A DNA stretch of 64,000 nucleotides from Turritopsis dohrnii (GCA_027922465.2 BQMF02000292.1:434001-498000), one strand, 5' to 3'. Positions 1-10,813 are shown, counted from the stretch's first letter. Notes: a model not told the origin generated them from the sequence alone. A program made the numbers and translations.

Positions 1-191
1 ATGCACTAGTCACCATAGCCCACTGCCAGTCTACTTCTCCATCACTAGAAGTAAAATAGTCACGATATCTTTCACGTATGACTTTGGTTTCAAGTTAAGG
101 GCTTGAGCGGGCGCGTGTGTACATTGAAGCTGGAGGCGTGTCTCCAATTACGTCTTGGCCGTTCCTCTTCTCGTAAGTCCCTGATGGCAGT

Positions 192-3191
192 TCACTCCTT
201 GCGAAAAACGTTCTTCGACAATAGAGATGGTAGGTGGTCGCGGATCGGGTGTCCGAATAATAACATTGCTGGCGATAGGCCCGCATCTGGTGACGGTGTG
301 TTGCGGTGTAGTAATAGCGCCCGAGCGACAGCGTCTGTGTCGAGCGTACCGAGGGAGTCCGTGTTTTCCGTCAGTATGCGTTTCGCCGTCTTCACAGCCG
401 CTTCGGCCCTGCCATTGCTTTGCGGGAAGTGCGCAGACGACAGTCGCTGCCACACTCCCCAGTTGTACAGGAAAGTGGTGTAATCGCAAGAGTTAAACGG
501 GGGTCCGCCATCGCTTGCTAACTCCTCTGGTACCCCGTATGTGCAGAACCATCTGCGGAGGGTCGAGTTGAGGGCTGCCGCGGTTGTCTTACGCATAAGG
601 GCGATCTCCACCCATCCGGAATATCTGTCAGCGTAGATGAGGAAGTTGTTGCCCTCCTTATTGAAAAAGTCGGACACAGTGAATTGGAATGGTGTTGTTG
701 GTTGGGGGGTGTCATCCATTAATGGCTCCCTGGCATTCGATGGCGCGATGCGGTGACAGGTAATGCATTGTGACCTCTTTAGGCGGATGGCAGCATCCAT
801 TGCGGGCCAGAAGAAACTATGACGTGCATGGTTTAGCATTCTGTTAACCCCTTGGTGACCAGTGTGGAGACCGTCTAATATTTCGGCCCGAAGTTGAGAT
901 GGTATCAACATGCGCTCGTCTCGGAATGGGACGCCCTGGATCTCGTAAAGTGCCTCTCGCATGGGCCAGAAGGGTCTGATGATGTCCGGTAAGTGCTCTT
1001 TGCGTGTGGGGAATCCATCGCGGATCGCGTTTACTAATGCGATACATTGTTCGTCGGTGGATGCCGCGCTTACTACTCTTTGCCAAGTTACCGATCGTAA
1101 TCCATCTTGTCGTGGTCCGGGGAATTTTGAATGAAGGACGTTGATCGTTGAGAGGTCTATGTCATCGTCTTCTCCAGGGGGTGGTTGTTCAGTGGGAAAA
1201 TCGGTACCAATGGTTTGTGGTCGACTGCAACCAGCAGGTCGTTGCATCCGAGGATAAACAGTCGGCAACTTTCCAGACTGTAAACCAGTGCGAGGGCCTC
1301 GCCTTCGATGGGTGCGTACCTCGACTCTGTGTCTCGTAGGAAACGCGATCCTGCCAGAACAAGTTTCCAGTGGTCTTTGCCACAATCCGGGTCATCTGAC
1401 TGAGCACATTTGCAGTATTTCTGTCACAAGATGTAGCCGATGCCAGTCTTGCTCCAATCCGTCGCTAAACATACCGGGCGGGATGGGTTGAATCGATGAA
1501 CGCCCTCTTTAACCATCTCGACAATTTTCTGTTTTGATACATGGAACAGCGAATCCAAGTGTGCGTCCCAAGAGATTTGCCTTTTTGAGCTCTGTAACAA
1601 GTCCCTGAATGGCGTCATGACTTCTGACTGCGAAAAAGCGTATGCCACCTGGTTAATAAGGCCGAACCATGATCTAACACCAGTTATGTCCTTTGGCGTG
1701 GAAAAGTTGGCGATGGCGGATATTAGGCGAGGAGTCGGGCAGAACCCTTCCTGAGTGATAGTGAAACCGGCAAATTCGCAGAGCTCTTGTGCGAATCGGA
1801 ATTTGACAGGGTTAAACACGATCCTATTGGAGGTACATAGGTCGATGTAGTTGAGGGTGTGCCAGAAGGCTTCTTCTATGCCCAAATCCCACAAGAGCGA
1901 ATCGTCAACTATCCTGGTTTTTCGTGGAAAATCCATAGTGATGTCATCAAAACGACGTGTATAGGCGTCACCGGACCCGTGGAAGCCCATGGGTGCCCTG
2001 TGGTATCTGTACCTTCCCCATTCTGTAATGAAGGTTGTCGGGTCTCGTGAATCCGTTGCCAATGGTAGACTGTGGTATCTGTTCCAAGCGTCCAACGAGG
2101 TCTTCACCGTTCCAGTGGGAATTTTTGGATACATGATGGAGTGGAGCTGCGGTATGGTGTGTTTCTCGGTGTGTGGCTTGATTGAGCTTTTGGAGATCCA
2201 CCGTCCGTCTCGGGGATCCGTCCTTTTTTGCTGTCACTACCATCCTGGAGCACCGTGTGGTTTGCATGCCTTGGGGCACTGGTTCGATGACGCCGAGATC
2301 CACGTCTTTATCGATACCTTTCTTAACCTCATCTTTCCAAAAAAAAGGTACTGGGATTGGGGTGTGAGTAGCCGTCGGCGTTGTACCCTCTTTAAGCACG
2401 ATCCGGAGTGGTTCTCCCGTCATTTGTTGGAGTGGTTGGTTTGTGCATGTATTAAACGTGCTAGGTGCGTAGTGATCTAGAATCCATTGTTGTAGCTTCT
2501 CACGGTTTGATTTGGTGGGTGCGAATGGTAATTTGGTGGGGCGGCCTGGAATACCAGTGCGCTTCAGACATCCACATGCAGCTTTCTCTCTAGTGGTGGT
2601 TTGTTCCATGACTGCGGCGGACTGACTGGGGGTGTGACTGTCTGGGAATTCCCGAGGTATGATCCTGAGATCCTTCAAAGCGCTCTCGGAGAGGTATAGT
2701 CCAGTTGCGTTTTTGGCAATATATAGAACTTGTTTGGTTTGTCTGCCGTTTACCTTCATCGACACCAGTAACGCACCCAAGACATCCAGCTGTGCATTGG
2801 TGACCCCTCGTATTATATGTCTTGTGTGAATTAGGGCGCTTCTTGGGATTCTTAGTATTTCCGGCCCCCCAGTGCACGTTTGTGCGCCCGTATCAGCATA
2901 GGCCGTAGTTGTTGCTGCTACTGATGTACGGATATGTCTTCCAAGCTTTTTATGGGCGTCCGGCATTATAGAGATGATAACACTGACCCGGGGTGGTTTG
3001 CTGGGAGGGACCTCTCGGAAACCATCTGTGCTCCACTCCATGTGACCGACTGATTCATCCGTCGAATGGCTTCCAAATATGGCAGATGTTTCATCGTCAT
3101 CCTGTGTTGTCAGCGACGTGTTTTTTTGAGGCACGGGTCGTGTTTGTTTTACGACAGACTGATTTAAAATGGCCCTTGATGCCACATCCAT
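192..3191 (-). pseudogene. Pol polyprotein (protease-RT-RNase H-integrase), frameshifted
   Basis: The protease is marked by YADTGAQTC near 2890. RT motifs are KDGSPRRTVDLQ followed, after a frameshift near 2130, by RAPMGFHGSGDAY and the catalytic VDDSLLWD near 1890. RNase H follows in the same frame beyond an in-frame TGA near 1430 (RYAPIEGEALAL, VDHKPL). A second frameshift near 1200 leads into integrase, with HTGHQG...CITC zinc-binding residues, then D (TVSDFF), D (ASDGGPPF) and E (NGRAEAAVK) of the catalytic triad. All enzymes are recognisable, so decay is recent, but a stop and two shifts disable it. Whether one shift is an assembly error cannot be told here. Confidence 0.87.
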
Positions 3192-4161
3192 GACATTTAG
3201 CGTTGCGGGCAGGACAATGACGGCAAATGAGCGGTTTCCCTTCTGGGTGGGAGGTCTTACCGCATCCCTGACATGGCTTTTCTCTTCCTCTAAATTGATT
3301 CTTCGTCTCGTACTTCTGTTGCTGGTATGTCGATTTAATTGGGGCGCTCATTGTCATGGTGTCACCAACGTCGAGGCTTGATGTTGACTGATCGGTCGTC
3401 CCGAGGCCACTTAAAAATTCAAACTGTTGCTGGAATGACTTATGCGCCCCCGCCAAGGAAAGTATTTTGCTTTGATGCTCCTTATTATATAGTCCTGTAA
3501 TCATTTGGGTGGATATCATGTCTTCCATACATGATTCGTGGGATAAGCATAGTTGGTTTGAGCATCGAATGGTGAAATCACACATGATTGCCTGAGCCCG
3601 TAACTTAGCAACAAATCGAGTGAGGGGCTCTCCCTCTGCTTGTTTGATCCTCTGGAAATTCTGACGGTGTACCTCCTTATGCAGCCCACGGACAGCGACT
3701 GATTTGATGTACTTCAATAATTCGGCTTCCGAGCAGTCCTTCAGTTTGTCGAGGCCGTATAAATCGAATAACAATTTCCCTATTTCTTGGGGACAGGTTA
3801 ATCGCAATTCGTTTCGGATGATGTTCTGGTTGGTGATGTGGGTCATGACTTTGTACCTCTCCCACTCGTCTAAGAACATGGCCCAGTCAGTTTCAGATGA
3901 TTCCGGTTGCACCTTTGGGCGATCTGGTCTCTTGGTGGATGGGTTCACATTAGCGATACCGGCACGACGTAATTGGATACTTTCCTTTTGAAGCTCGATC
4001 ATTTGTTCCATGAGTCTTTTCAATGATAGTGTATCTTCCGCTGACTGGTAACTTGTCGGGTCTTGGGTGTCGAGTGCGCTAGCTCCAACAATTATCTCGT
4101 GGCCATATTCGCATATCTCCTGACCCTCGAACGCCGGGTGCCCATCGCCGCACCTGTCCAT
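3097..4161 (-). CDS. Gag protein with zinc knuckles
   Basis: An open frame of 354 residues. The first ~90 residues hold a short helical stretch (LMEQMIELQKESIQL); the middle (about 90-260) resembles the retrotransposon Gag capsid/UBN2-type helical region with charged helices and a conserved-looking 'EPLTRFVAKLRAQA' segment. The C-terminus has Cys/His clusters (CQGCGK...CRHCPARNAKCHGCGIKGHFKSVC), the last being a CCHC knuckle for RNA packaging. It overlaps the start of pol by about 95 nt in another frame, as expected for gag-pol frameshift expression. This is the only intact frame in the element. In the cell it would form the cytoplasmic retrotransposon particle. Confidence 0.85.
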   Translation of the reverse strand: MDRCGDGHPAFEGQEICEYGHEIIVGASALDTQDPTSYQSAEDTLSLKRLMEQMIELQKESIQLRRAGIANVNPSTKRPDRPKVQPESSETDWAMFLDEWERYKVMTHITNQNIIRNELRLTCPQEIGKLLFDLYGLDKLKDCSEAELLKYIKSVAVRGLHKEVHRQNFQRIKQAEGEPLTRFVAKLRAQAIMCDFTIRCSNQLCLSHESCMEDMISTQMITGLYNKEHQSKILSLAGAHKSFQQQFEFLSGLGTTDQSTSSLDVGDTMTMSAPIKSTYQQQKYETKNQFRGREKPCQGCGKTSHPEGKPLICRHCPARNAKCHGCGIKGHFKSVCRKTNTTRASKKHVADNTG

Positions 4162-4564
4162 AGTGATTCCGAATGCGAACTATGTCGTAAGGCTTTGCGG
4201 ATCATGACGTGATATGACTGCAATATGGTGGATATGTAATAGTGTTGGATACTGACACGAAAAGAAACGTTTCTCCAAATTGTGTACTTACAGGTGTACG
4301 ATGATTATTGTTTGCTTACCCCGTCTAAGATATCCTACTCGCAGTGCCATGTGGAAGGGGAATAAGTATAATAAACGATAACGAATACCAAATATCTTCT
4401 AGATGAGTGGAGCCCTCGTATATACATCTGCATGCTGGGCCACTAAGTTATACAAGCAAAACTTACGGCACCGAGCCGTGATAAACAATAACAAGAGTTC
4501 TCTACATGGTATAAAACGAAAAAAAAAACAAACTGCATCTACTACGCCAACTGTTCTGAATCAA
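4162..4564. other. Region between gag and Helitron; no gene
   Basis: About 400 bases lie upstream of gag on its strand. This should be the leader and any 5' LTR remnant of the retrotransposon, but I found no repeat pair in the window to prove an LTR. No ORF of note. Confidence 0.5.
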
Positions 4565-6146
4565 TCTATATCCTAATACGCGCTGTGCATCCAGTTTTTA
4601 GTTTAGAGAGTGACTGTTTCGGGTCGTTTTTAACGGTCAAAATCTTCTTAATCGTGGTCATATAGCGGCAGTTAGACCGTGCATGACACATTCATGATTA
4701 GTATAAGCAGAAACCTTCACAGCGCATTTGCTCGTTCAAATGTTTTGATTGTTTGCAAGATCAAGAATCGATAGCATTGACGTTCGTTTGCCAGCAAGTT
4801 TTCTATTTTGAAAAAGAGATAACGAAACATACCAGAGTAAGAAATCTCAAGATAACGAAGTTAGTAACGAAAGTATTGCACGAAGATATATTAATGTTTT
4901 TAGGGTAAGTACGCTCTTGAACTTTTTTGTTTGTTTTGTTTTTTTATAATATAAATAAGGTTGCTGCACCATCACTTCTCCTTTAGGGAAGACCAATAAA
5001 AACAATGAAATTTGAAGAAATGAATTTTAAATCATGACATTCTGGGTTGGCGAAGAACAATATTCTATATTAATATCCAACCTTAGCTTCGTAAAAAGAA
5101 AATCACTCGAAGGTATTAATTTAAATAAATTTAAAAACACAGATATATTTTATAAAATCTAGCACGAAGCTTTTCGTAACTGAGTTACATTACAGAGTTT
5201 ATATTGTTAATTTGTTTTGGCACGTTTACGACTTACGGGTTTGGCTTTTCAAAATAGCAAAATAGCTTCTGTTTACCTTGGATCATGGGTTCCATGAACA
5301 GTTACAGCCATTTTAATCTTTCTGTTGTTTCATGTGCGCACAATTTATTTCTATATCGTATCGTGAAAGGATTTAATATGAGTATTTTTTATGTGTTTCA
5401 GATCTTCCGAGTAAAAAGATTTTTATGATGTGCAGTGTTGACAATGAACAGGTAAAATGCTTTATCTTGAATACCTACAGAGTTTTTAATTAAAAGGGTG
5501 AGGAGTTCCATATTGACGTTACATTTTTTAATCACGGGGAACCATTGCATTGCATCGAATTGAATCGTACAAAGCGCTTTTCGGAAGATATCTCGAGAAC
5601 TACATTTTGATGGTCCGCCCAACATTGGTGAACAGGGCTGTGATGTTTGATCCCAGACATCTCAGTAACGGTTACTGTATTTTTCAGATCAGTTGCATTT
5701 TCAGATCAGTTGGAATTTTTGTGGCCATTTTCTGAGACGTTATTATTTTAAAATCAAAACACGTAGAATATTTTACACCAGATGCAATTTATTTTAGAGA
5801 GTGCAAATAACAGATGCACAGCGCGTATTTTTTATTCTTCCGAGTAAAACGACTTTTTTTGTTCTGCGCTCCAGTGTTGATTGCAAACTTGGAAAAATGT
5901 TTTATCTAGGTTTTGTCTGTTTAAGTGGGTCTTCAAAATCAGGGGAACCATCGCATTGCCTCCTAAATTAGACTCGAAGTTATTTGTAAAACATCTCTAA
6001 GACCTCTAAGAAAATAACTGGTATTGTTATGGTCTGCGTTATGACTGCAACACTAATTCACTTTCTGTTTGTCATTTTGTAAATTAATTTTTGAGACATC
6101 ATTTTCAGAATTAAAATTCGTAAAAATTTTTTACACGGGTTACTAG
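4565..6146 (+). mobile_element. Non-autonomous Helitron, family A (copy 1)
   Basis: It begins with TC after an A (A|TCTATATCC at 4564/4565) and ends in CTAG before a T (6143-6147), preceded by a hairpin-like TAAAAATTTTTTA stretch: the Helitron rule of A|TC...CTRR|T. Subterminal DNA (GGTCAAAATCTTCTTAATCG, then GGTC...GACC) is shared with the autonomous element at 19291. It has no protein-coding capacity; the ORFs inside are short and not conserved. It is about 1.58 kb and clearly related along its length to 10814-12316. It is presumably mobilised in trans by a Rep-helicase like that at 20118. Confidence 0.9.
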
Positions 6147-6218
6147 TATAATTTTAATGCTTTTGCCCTATCAGTTTTCTATTCATTAAAGTGAGTTACT
6201 TAGACCTTTAAGTAAGCA

Positions 6219-7180
6219 CTAGCCGCCAAGGCGGCGGCGCTCGCCGCCCATGTTCAGCCTGCGTTGTATCACCACCTGCTCCAAATAATTGCTCTTAAAA
6301 CCAGCGATAAGACTTACTTTGCGGCTGTCTTTATCGCTTAATAAAGCTCGTTTGCACACGTGAAGAGAAATACGTTCCTGGTGTTTCAAATCTTGCACGT
6401 TCTTAACTCAGCCGTTCATTGTCGCGGTCGCATTTAAAATGTCAGTAGACTTTCTTGCTTTACACAATGCATTCCGAACGTGAACTTCACGTGGTTTTTA
6501 TTTACTATTTTAAATCAATCAAATATCAGTTTAACAATACACTCAAAACGCAGAGAGAAAAAACTTTTCAACTTATTATAAGCTTTTGTTTTACGCGCTC
6601 TAACATCGGTGCAGTCAGAAGTAGGTGAAAAAATGGTTTCTCTTCTTAAAAAGATCACACGGGAGGATAAAAAAATGCATGTGCTAAATGAATGAAGTGA
6701 ATAAAAAACGTTCGATCAGATTAAAATAGATTAAAAGAAATCGATTAAAAGAAATTAAGACAAAAGCAAAAAAAAGAAAATTTTGTTTCATGAATCTCTT
6801 TTTTTTACCTATCGGTTTTTAAACATTTTGATTGTTCGAAAAAAAGTTCACCCGTCTCAGACAGTCAGGAAAGCGTTAGGATACACTGGCAAACCGCACA
6901 TGCTGCTTTTTGTCCAAAATGTTTAATCAGTTAGTTTCTTAGTTGATGTATTGTTTTCAAAGCCAAGTCAACGTGGAATATAAAACTGACAATAATAATA
7001 AAAACAAAACGTTATTCCTATTAGTTCATCAGCCAAAAAAAAGTCACGTTCAATTGGGGTTGCAATGTATTTGCTTCAAACTCAGGCTGCACACAAAACT
7101 ACCATTTTGCGTGACTTACAAACAAACAAACAAACAAACAAACAAACAGACAGACAGAGAATCGGCTATTAATATATAGA
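6219..7180 (-). mobile_element. Non-autonomous Helitron, family B (tandem unit 1)
   Basis: Read on the minus strand it starts TCTATATATTAATAGCCGAT (ending at 7180) and finishes with the GC-rich hairpin CGCCGCC TTGGCGG CTAG followed by T (6218-6222 region). There is a CAAA/CAGA microsatellite near its 5' end. It is about 960 bp and non-coding; the short ORF at 6943-7179 only translates the repeat. It abuts a second copy at 7181 with no spacer, i.e. a head-to-tail dimer. Confidence 0.88.
7118..7158. repeat. CAAA/CAGA microsatellite
   Basis: About nine consecutive CAAA units pass into CAGA units. The matching site in the second Helitron copy (about 7984-8026) is shorter and interrupted. It sits just inside the Helitron 5' end and is part of the element. 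Confidence 0.9.
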
Positions 7181-8050
7181 CTAGCCGCCAAGGCGGCGTC
7201 GCTCGCCGCCCATGTCCACACCTGCTCTGTATCACTGTATCAATAAACGTCAAATTTCCTTAGAAACGGCTCTTACAACTTGTGTTCAACCAGAAGCAGA
7301 TTCGAAGTCACAACCTCTGGTAAAACTAATGTTTTATTTTATCAGTGTAACAATACACTCAAAACGTAGAGAGAGAAAACTTCAACTTTTTATTAGCTTT
7401 TGTTTTAAAAAAGTTATGCGCTCTAACATGGGTGCTATCAAACGTAAGGGGGAAATGGTTTCTCTTAAAAAGCTCACGCGGGAGGAGAGAAAAAAGGCAT
7501 GTGCTAAATGAATAAATAGAATAAAAAAACGTTCGATCAGAACGCTTAACAATTAAAAGAAGAAATTAATTTATTAAAAGAAAAGCAAAAAAAAAAAACA
7601 TTGTTTTTTATGATACTCTTTTTTTTCCTATCGGTTTTTAAACATTTTGATTGCTCAAAAAAAAAGTTCACCCGTCTCAGACAGTCAGGCAAGAGTTAGT
7701 GGCAAACCAAACTTGCTGCCACGTTCTGCCACTGCTGCTTTTTGTCAAAAATGTTTAATCAGTTAGTTTCTTTGTATTTAGTTGATGTACTGTTTTCAAA
7801 GCCAAGTCAACGTGGAATATAAAACTAACAATAATGATAAAAACAAAACGTTATTCCTATTAGTTCATCAGCCAAAAAAAGTCATGTTCGATTGGGGTTG
7901 CAATGTATTTGCTTCGAACTCACGTCGCACACAAACAAAGAAATAATTTCGCTCACAACTCAATCTACCATTTTGCGTGACTTACAAACAAACGAACAAA
8001 CAAACAAGCAAACAGACAGGCAGACGGAGAATCGGCTATTAATATATAGA
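7181..8050 (-). mobile_element. Non-autonomous Helitron, family B (tandem unit 2)
   Basis: This is closely similar to the adjoining unit: same CCGCCAAGGCGGCGTCGC end with CTAG at 7181-7184 and same TCTATATATTAATAGCCGAT start (minus strand) ending at 8050, followed by T. It is about 870 bp. The ORF at 7212-7511 lies within it but its frame is not kept open in the neighbouring copy, so I do not call it a gene. The perfect junction at 7180/7181 is the signature of tandem Helitron arrays. Confidence 0.88.
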
Positions 8051-8556
8051 TTAGGAAATTTCTATTTGACTTTCTTTACATAGACTCACTAAAATGAATA
8101 GAAAACTGATGAGGGTATTTTAGTTTAGATAAGTTAGTTTTAATTAGAATATAAAGTTATTTGTTCCAATTTCTTTTGCTTACCTCTTTCATCACAGTAT
8201 CCTAACATTCTAGCTTTCATACCGTCAATTTACTAACCTGAGCTTTGAGTTTAAGTATATTTCTCCCTCTATCAATTAGTATTGAATTAGTGTCGAACTG
8301 AAATTTTACAATTTTAAAAATATATTTTCAAAAGAATGCTCTCCTTGAAAGTGATTTTTTGACGATTTCAAAATGGAGTGCCATCTCATATGCATTTCTT
8401 CTTTCTTTTAAATGATAGGGCTTTTGTCATTGCTTGGTTTCGTCAGCTTTGTTTTTAATTAGTTTTTAAGGCTGCTTTTTAACATGATTATTTGTTCTCT
8501 GTTTGCAGTAGATGATTATAGGTGTAGACATTAAAAAGATATTCATCTGTTTACAG

Positions 8557-8708
8557 TTAGTTTAGATGTGAATGGAAACAATGGTGAGTCAGATTCAAAC
8601 CCATCATTCATGCTTTTTTTGTTTCTACTCACAACTTACTTTTTGGTTACATTTACAGATTGGCAGCAACGAATGATTGCAAACAACGCCTGTATCCATT
8701 GCTCATGA
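8557..8708 (+). pseudogene. Terminal two micro-exons of a captured gene (paralogue)
   Basis: A 27-nt exon (8557-8583, flanked by TTACAG and GTGAGT) and a last exon (8659-8708) ending in TGA. Joined in phase 1 they read LDVNGNN-DWQQRMIANNACIHCS. The same two exons, with the same splice sites, exon lengths, phase and stop position, occur at 27618-27644 and 27720-27769 at the end of the micro-exon gene in the autonomous Helitron. The surrounding 8116-8930 is also homologous to about 26966-27985. No upstream exons were found here, so this is a 3' remnant, probably of an older Helitron copy. The residue differences between the copies are nearly all replacements. Confidence 0.6.
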
Positions 8709-8980
8709 TATTTAGTGATTAATTCTATCAAACTTTTCTTCTATGTGAAGTTCGAAATGATATCGTTATCATTACCTCACCAACTTATTTTGCAGTTTGA
8801 TGATGTATGGAATGGCTGTTTAAATGTTGTAGAAAATGGTCAATGCCTAATCAAAATGTTATTTGATACACCTTTCTGATGAACTTACATAATTGTACTT
8901 TTGTATTACAATAAGTAATATATATAAGATGTATAAGATAATGCTCACATTGATTAAAATTTTACCTGAATTATTATCTA

Positions 8981-9185
8981 TCTATATATGAATAGCCAAC
9001 TCTCTGTTTGTTTGTTTATTCATGAACTCTTTGGGAAGTGACACAACATAAGCTGAACATGTTTTTGTTTTGCTTTTTATTTCAATATTGTTATTGCATG
9101 ATTAGGGTTTCCATATTACAATTGAAATATTATTATTTCAGACAATAGTAAAAAAAGCATATACCTTAGTGTACAAAATTTAGCA
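8981..9185 (+). mobile_element. Helitron 5' end fragment, family B-like
   Basis: A|TCTATATATGAATAGCCAAC starts at 8981, with CTCTCTGTTTGTTTG following, which resembles the family B start. From ~9075 the sequence (ATTTCAATATTGTTATTGCATGATTAGG) matches the body of the Helitron at 16844-19290 (near 18577 and 18724). I found no CTAG hairpin end downstream, so the element appears truncated on its 3' side. Confidence 0.6.
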
Positions 9186-9352
9186 GTGACTAAAATTTAG
9201 TACTCGCGAAAAATCTCATAAGATGAAAATCCCTAAATTTAAAACACGCTAAAAATTTCAAAAAAACTCCAAAATCGCTAAAATTTCAAAAATTAAAGAG
9301 AAAGGGTAATTTCATTGTGAAAATGTGATTTTTATTTTTATTTTAAAAAATC

Positions 9353-9881
9353 CTAGTCTATAACTATACAATCATCTTCAGCATCCTGATCCTCATCGGT
9401 GGTCTCTTTTCGAGGTTTCTCGGTGGTATTTTTGGCAAAAAATGTTCTGATATCTTGATGTTGAACACCATCGGTATTACTCTTTCTTATAGGAGCTTTT
9501 TTGGGTGGCGGAGGACGGGGCAATACAGGTGTAGGTACGGTGCCTGACCATAAATGATCCAATGATTTCTTCGTTTTTCGGTTCAGCGTAGCGCTCTCTT
9601 ACAAGCTTATCATATCGCTCTAGAAGCAAGTGATTTCTGGCAGAGTACCCGGGAAGCTTAACCACGACAATACAGGGGATTTCGAGTCTGCCTTGCACTA
9701 ATGGGGATCTGCGATAGTTCGTGGTTATTAACTGTGCGGTGATTTCTGTTCCACGGTCTAGCATAATCAAATGTGGAATGAAATGTGGAATTAAAGAATG
9801 CGAATCGTCCAGTATGGCTTGAAAATACGGAATTAATTGCAAAATCGAACAAATACATAAAAAAATTTGCAGATTAAACAC
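9353..9881 (-). pseudogene. Unknown minus-strand gene, frameshifted
   Basis: Two overlapping frames (9477-9881 and 9353-9562) look like one protein with a shift near 9540. The upstream part has a plausible folded sequence (TEITAQLITTNYRR...VVVKLPGYSARNHLLLERYDKL). The downstream part has a proline-rich stretch (PTPVLPRPPPPKK), then QHQDIRTFFAKN, which loosely resembles a PCNA-interacting peptide, and an acidic tail ending CIVID. The ~20 hydrophobic residues at the start of the upper frame are more likely intron or UTR than signal peptide. I do not recognise the family. Three TGAGTCA motifs lie 120-200 bp upstream of its 5' end. Confidence 0.45.
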
Positions 9882-9989
9882 ACTGAGAAATATAACTGAG
9901 TGAAATTAACGGCGGAAAGGCAGTAAATTCACAGTGCCCGTGGCGACAACCTTTTCGTAGTCATTGTTACGACCTTGCAGAGTCTTTTT

Positions 9990-10160
9990 GACTACCTTTC
10001 GTGAGTCATTATAATTCGGCAAGCCGTCGTCAAATAAAGACGTTTCCTGAGTCATACGAACTACCTTTAATGAGTCAAATAGACCTCGTTTGTAGATGAT
10101 GACCTAACATGGTACTTCAAATTGACTACCATAAGTGAGTTAAAATAGTGTGACTACCTT
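9990..10160. promoter_or_regulatory. Cluster of TGAGTCA motifs with ACTACCTTT repeats
   Basis: TGAGTCA occurs at 10002, 10048 and 10071, with a diverged TGAGTTA near 10136. ACTACC(T/A)TT-like words precede several of them, giving an iterated ACTACCTTTnnTGAGTCA pattern. TGAGTCA is the bZIP AP-1/TRE consensus. The cluster lies upstream of the minus-strand gene ending at 9881. A regulatory role is inference; it could also be a degenerate tandem repeat. Confidence 0.4.
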
Positions 10161-10813
10161 TGTTACGATGCCTGTTACGATCAGTTTTATCAAAGTAACG
10201 GTGGCAAAAATAGGAGAATACCATTTCGATGTTTTTTCTGAAAAATTCTTCAAAAGAAAGTTAAATGTACAATCTATATATGAAAATCTTTGCTGTTGTT
10301 GTTGTTGTTGATGTTGTTGTATTTGTTGTTGCTTTTAAATAAGTTAATAAATATTTTTGAGTCTTTTTATATTTTATAAATAAAAAATTAAATATTTCAG
10401 AGTCTTTCTTTACAATGTTTTTTAAACGAAAAAATAAACAAAAAACCAAAAATTAAAAAGATTTTACTGAACCAAGTTAAAATCTACCTTATCTGTGTAA
10501 AGTGCTTAGATACGCAAAAATTCTCCCAAAACACAGATTTGTTAGTTGAAGAACAAAAGTATGAGGGTATTTCCATTTCTTCTCTAGAATAGTGATGCAA
10601 CAGCAGTTTTCTTGCTATACTTGACAACGCAGGAACAGGCATAATATCCGCACATGAAAAAAATATTATGACAAATGAATATGAATATTATAAAAATTTC
10701 GAATCATTCAATAGCCAGGCTATTTGTCCCTGGTACAAATAATTTGATAATTAACTTCAGCACTTTCGAGTTCGGCACAAAATTGTCTTTTAATTTCAGC
10801 ACATGTTTTTACA
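10161..10813. other. AT-rich spacer with TTG microsatellite
   Basis: Contains a TTG/TTGTTG run at about 10291-10334 and otherwise AT-rich sequence. I see no gene or element end, although TCTATATATGAAAATC at ~10273 faintly resembles a Helitron start. Confidence 0.5.

Larger units (their letters stand above)
1..4161 (-). mobile_element. Ty3/gypsy-like LTR retrotransposon, partial and decayed
   Basis: Reading on the minus strand, the order is Gag, aspartic protease, reverse transcriptase, RNase H, integrase, which is the Ty3/gypsy order (integrase last). The element runs off the left edge of the window, so the 3' LTR is not visible. I could not define a 5' LTR beyond position 4161; a Helitron begins at 4565 and may have cut into it. 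At least two frameshifts and one in-frame stop in pol show that this copy cannot make its own polyprotein. The base composition is visibly richer in GC than the surrounding AT-rich DNA, which suggests a fairly recent insertion. Confidence in the class is high; the clade within Ty3/gypsy is not resolved. Confidence 0.88.
6166..8115. mobile_element. MITE with TIRs, split by two Helitrons
   Basis: The left end (CCCTATCAGTTTTCTATTCA from 6166) and right end (TGAATAGAAAACTGATGAGGG to 8115) are inverted repeats of ~30 bp. Removing the two Helitrons at 6219-8050 leaves only ~118 bp, a typical MITE size. A sister copy with matching ends lies at 26778-26965 inside the autonomous Helitron. It has no coding capacity and no confident target-site duplication, so I do not assign a superfamily. 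This nesting shows that the MITE is older than the Helitron pair. Confidence 0.75.

Noticed and set aside
4162..4564. 5' LTR and primer-binding site of the gypsy-like element
   Set aside because: A TGG-like primer site can be imagined near 4440 on the minus strand, but without a second LTR in the window it cannot be tested.
7212..7511. 99-residue ORF in a family B Helitron
   Set aside because: The homologous DNA in the adjoining copy has stops and shifts in this frame, so no coding constraint.
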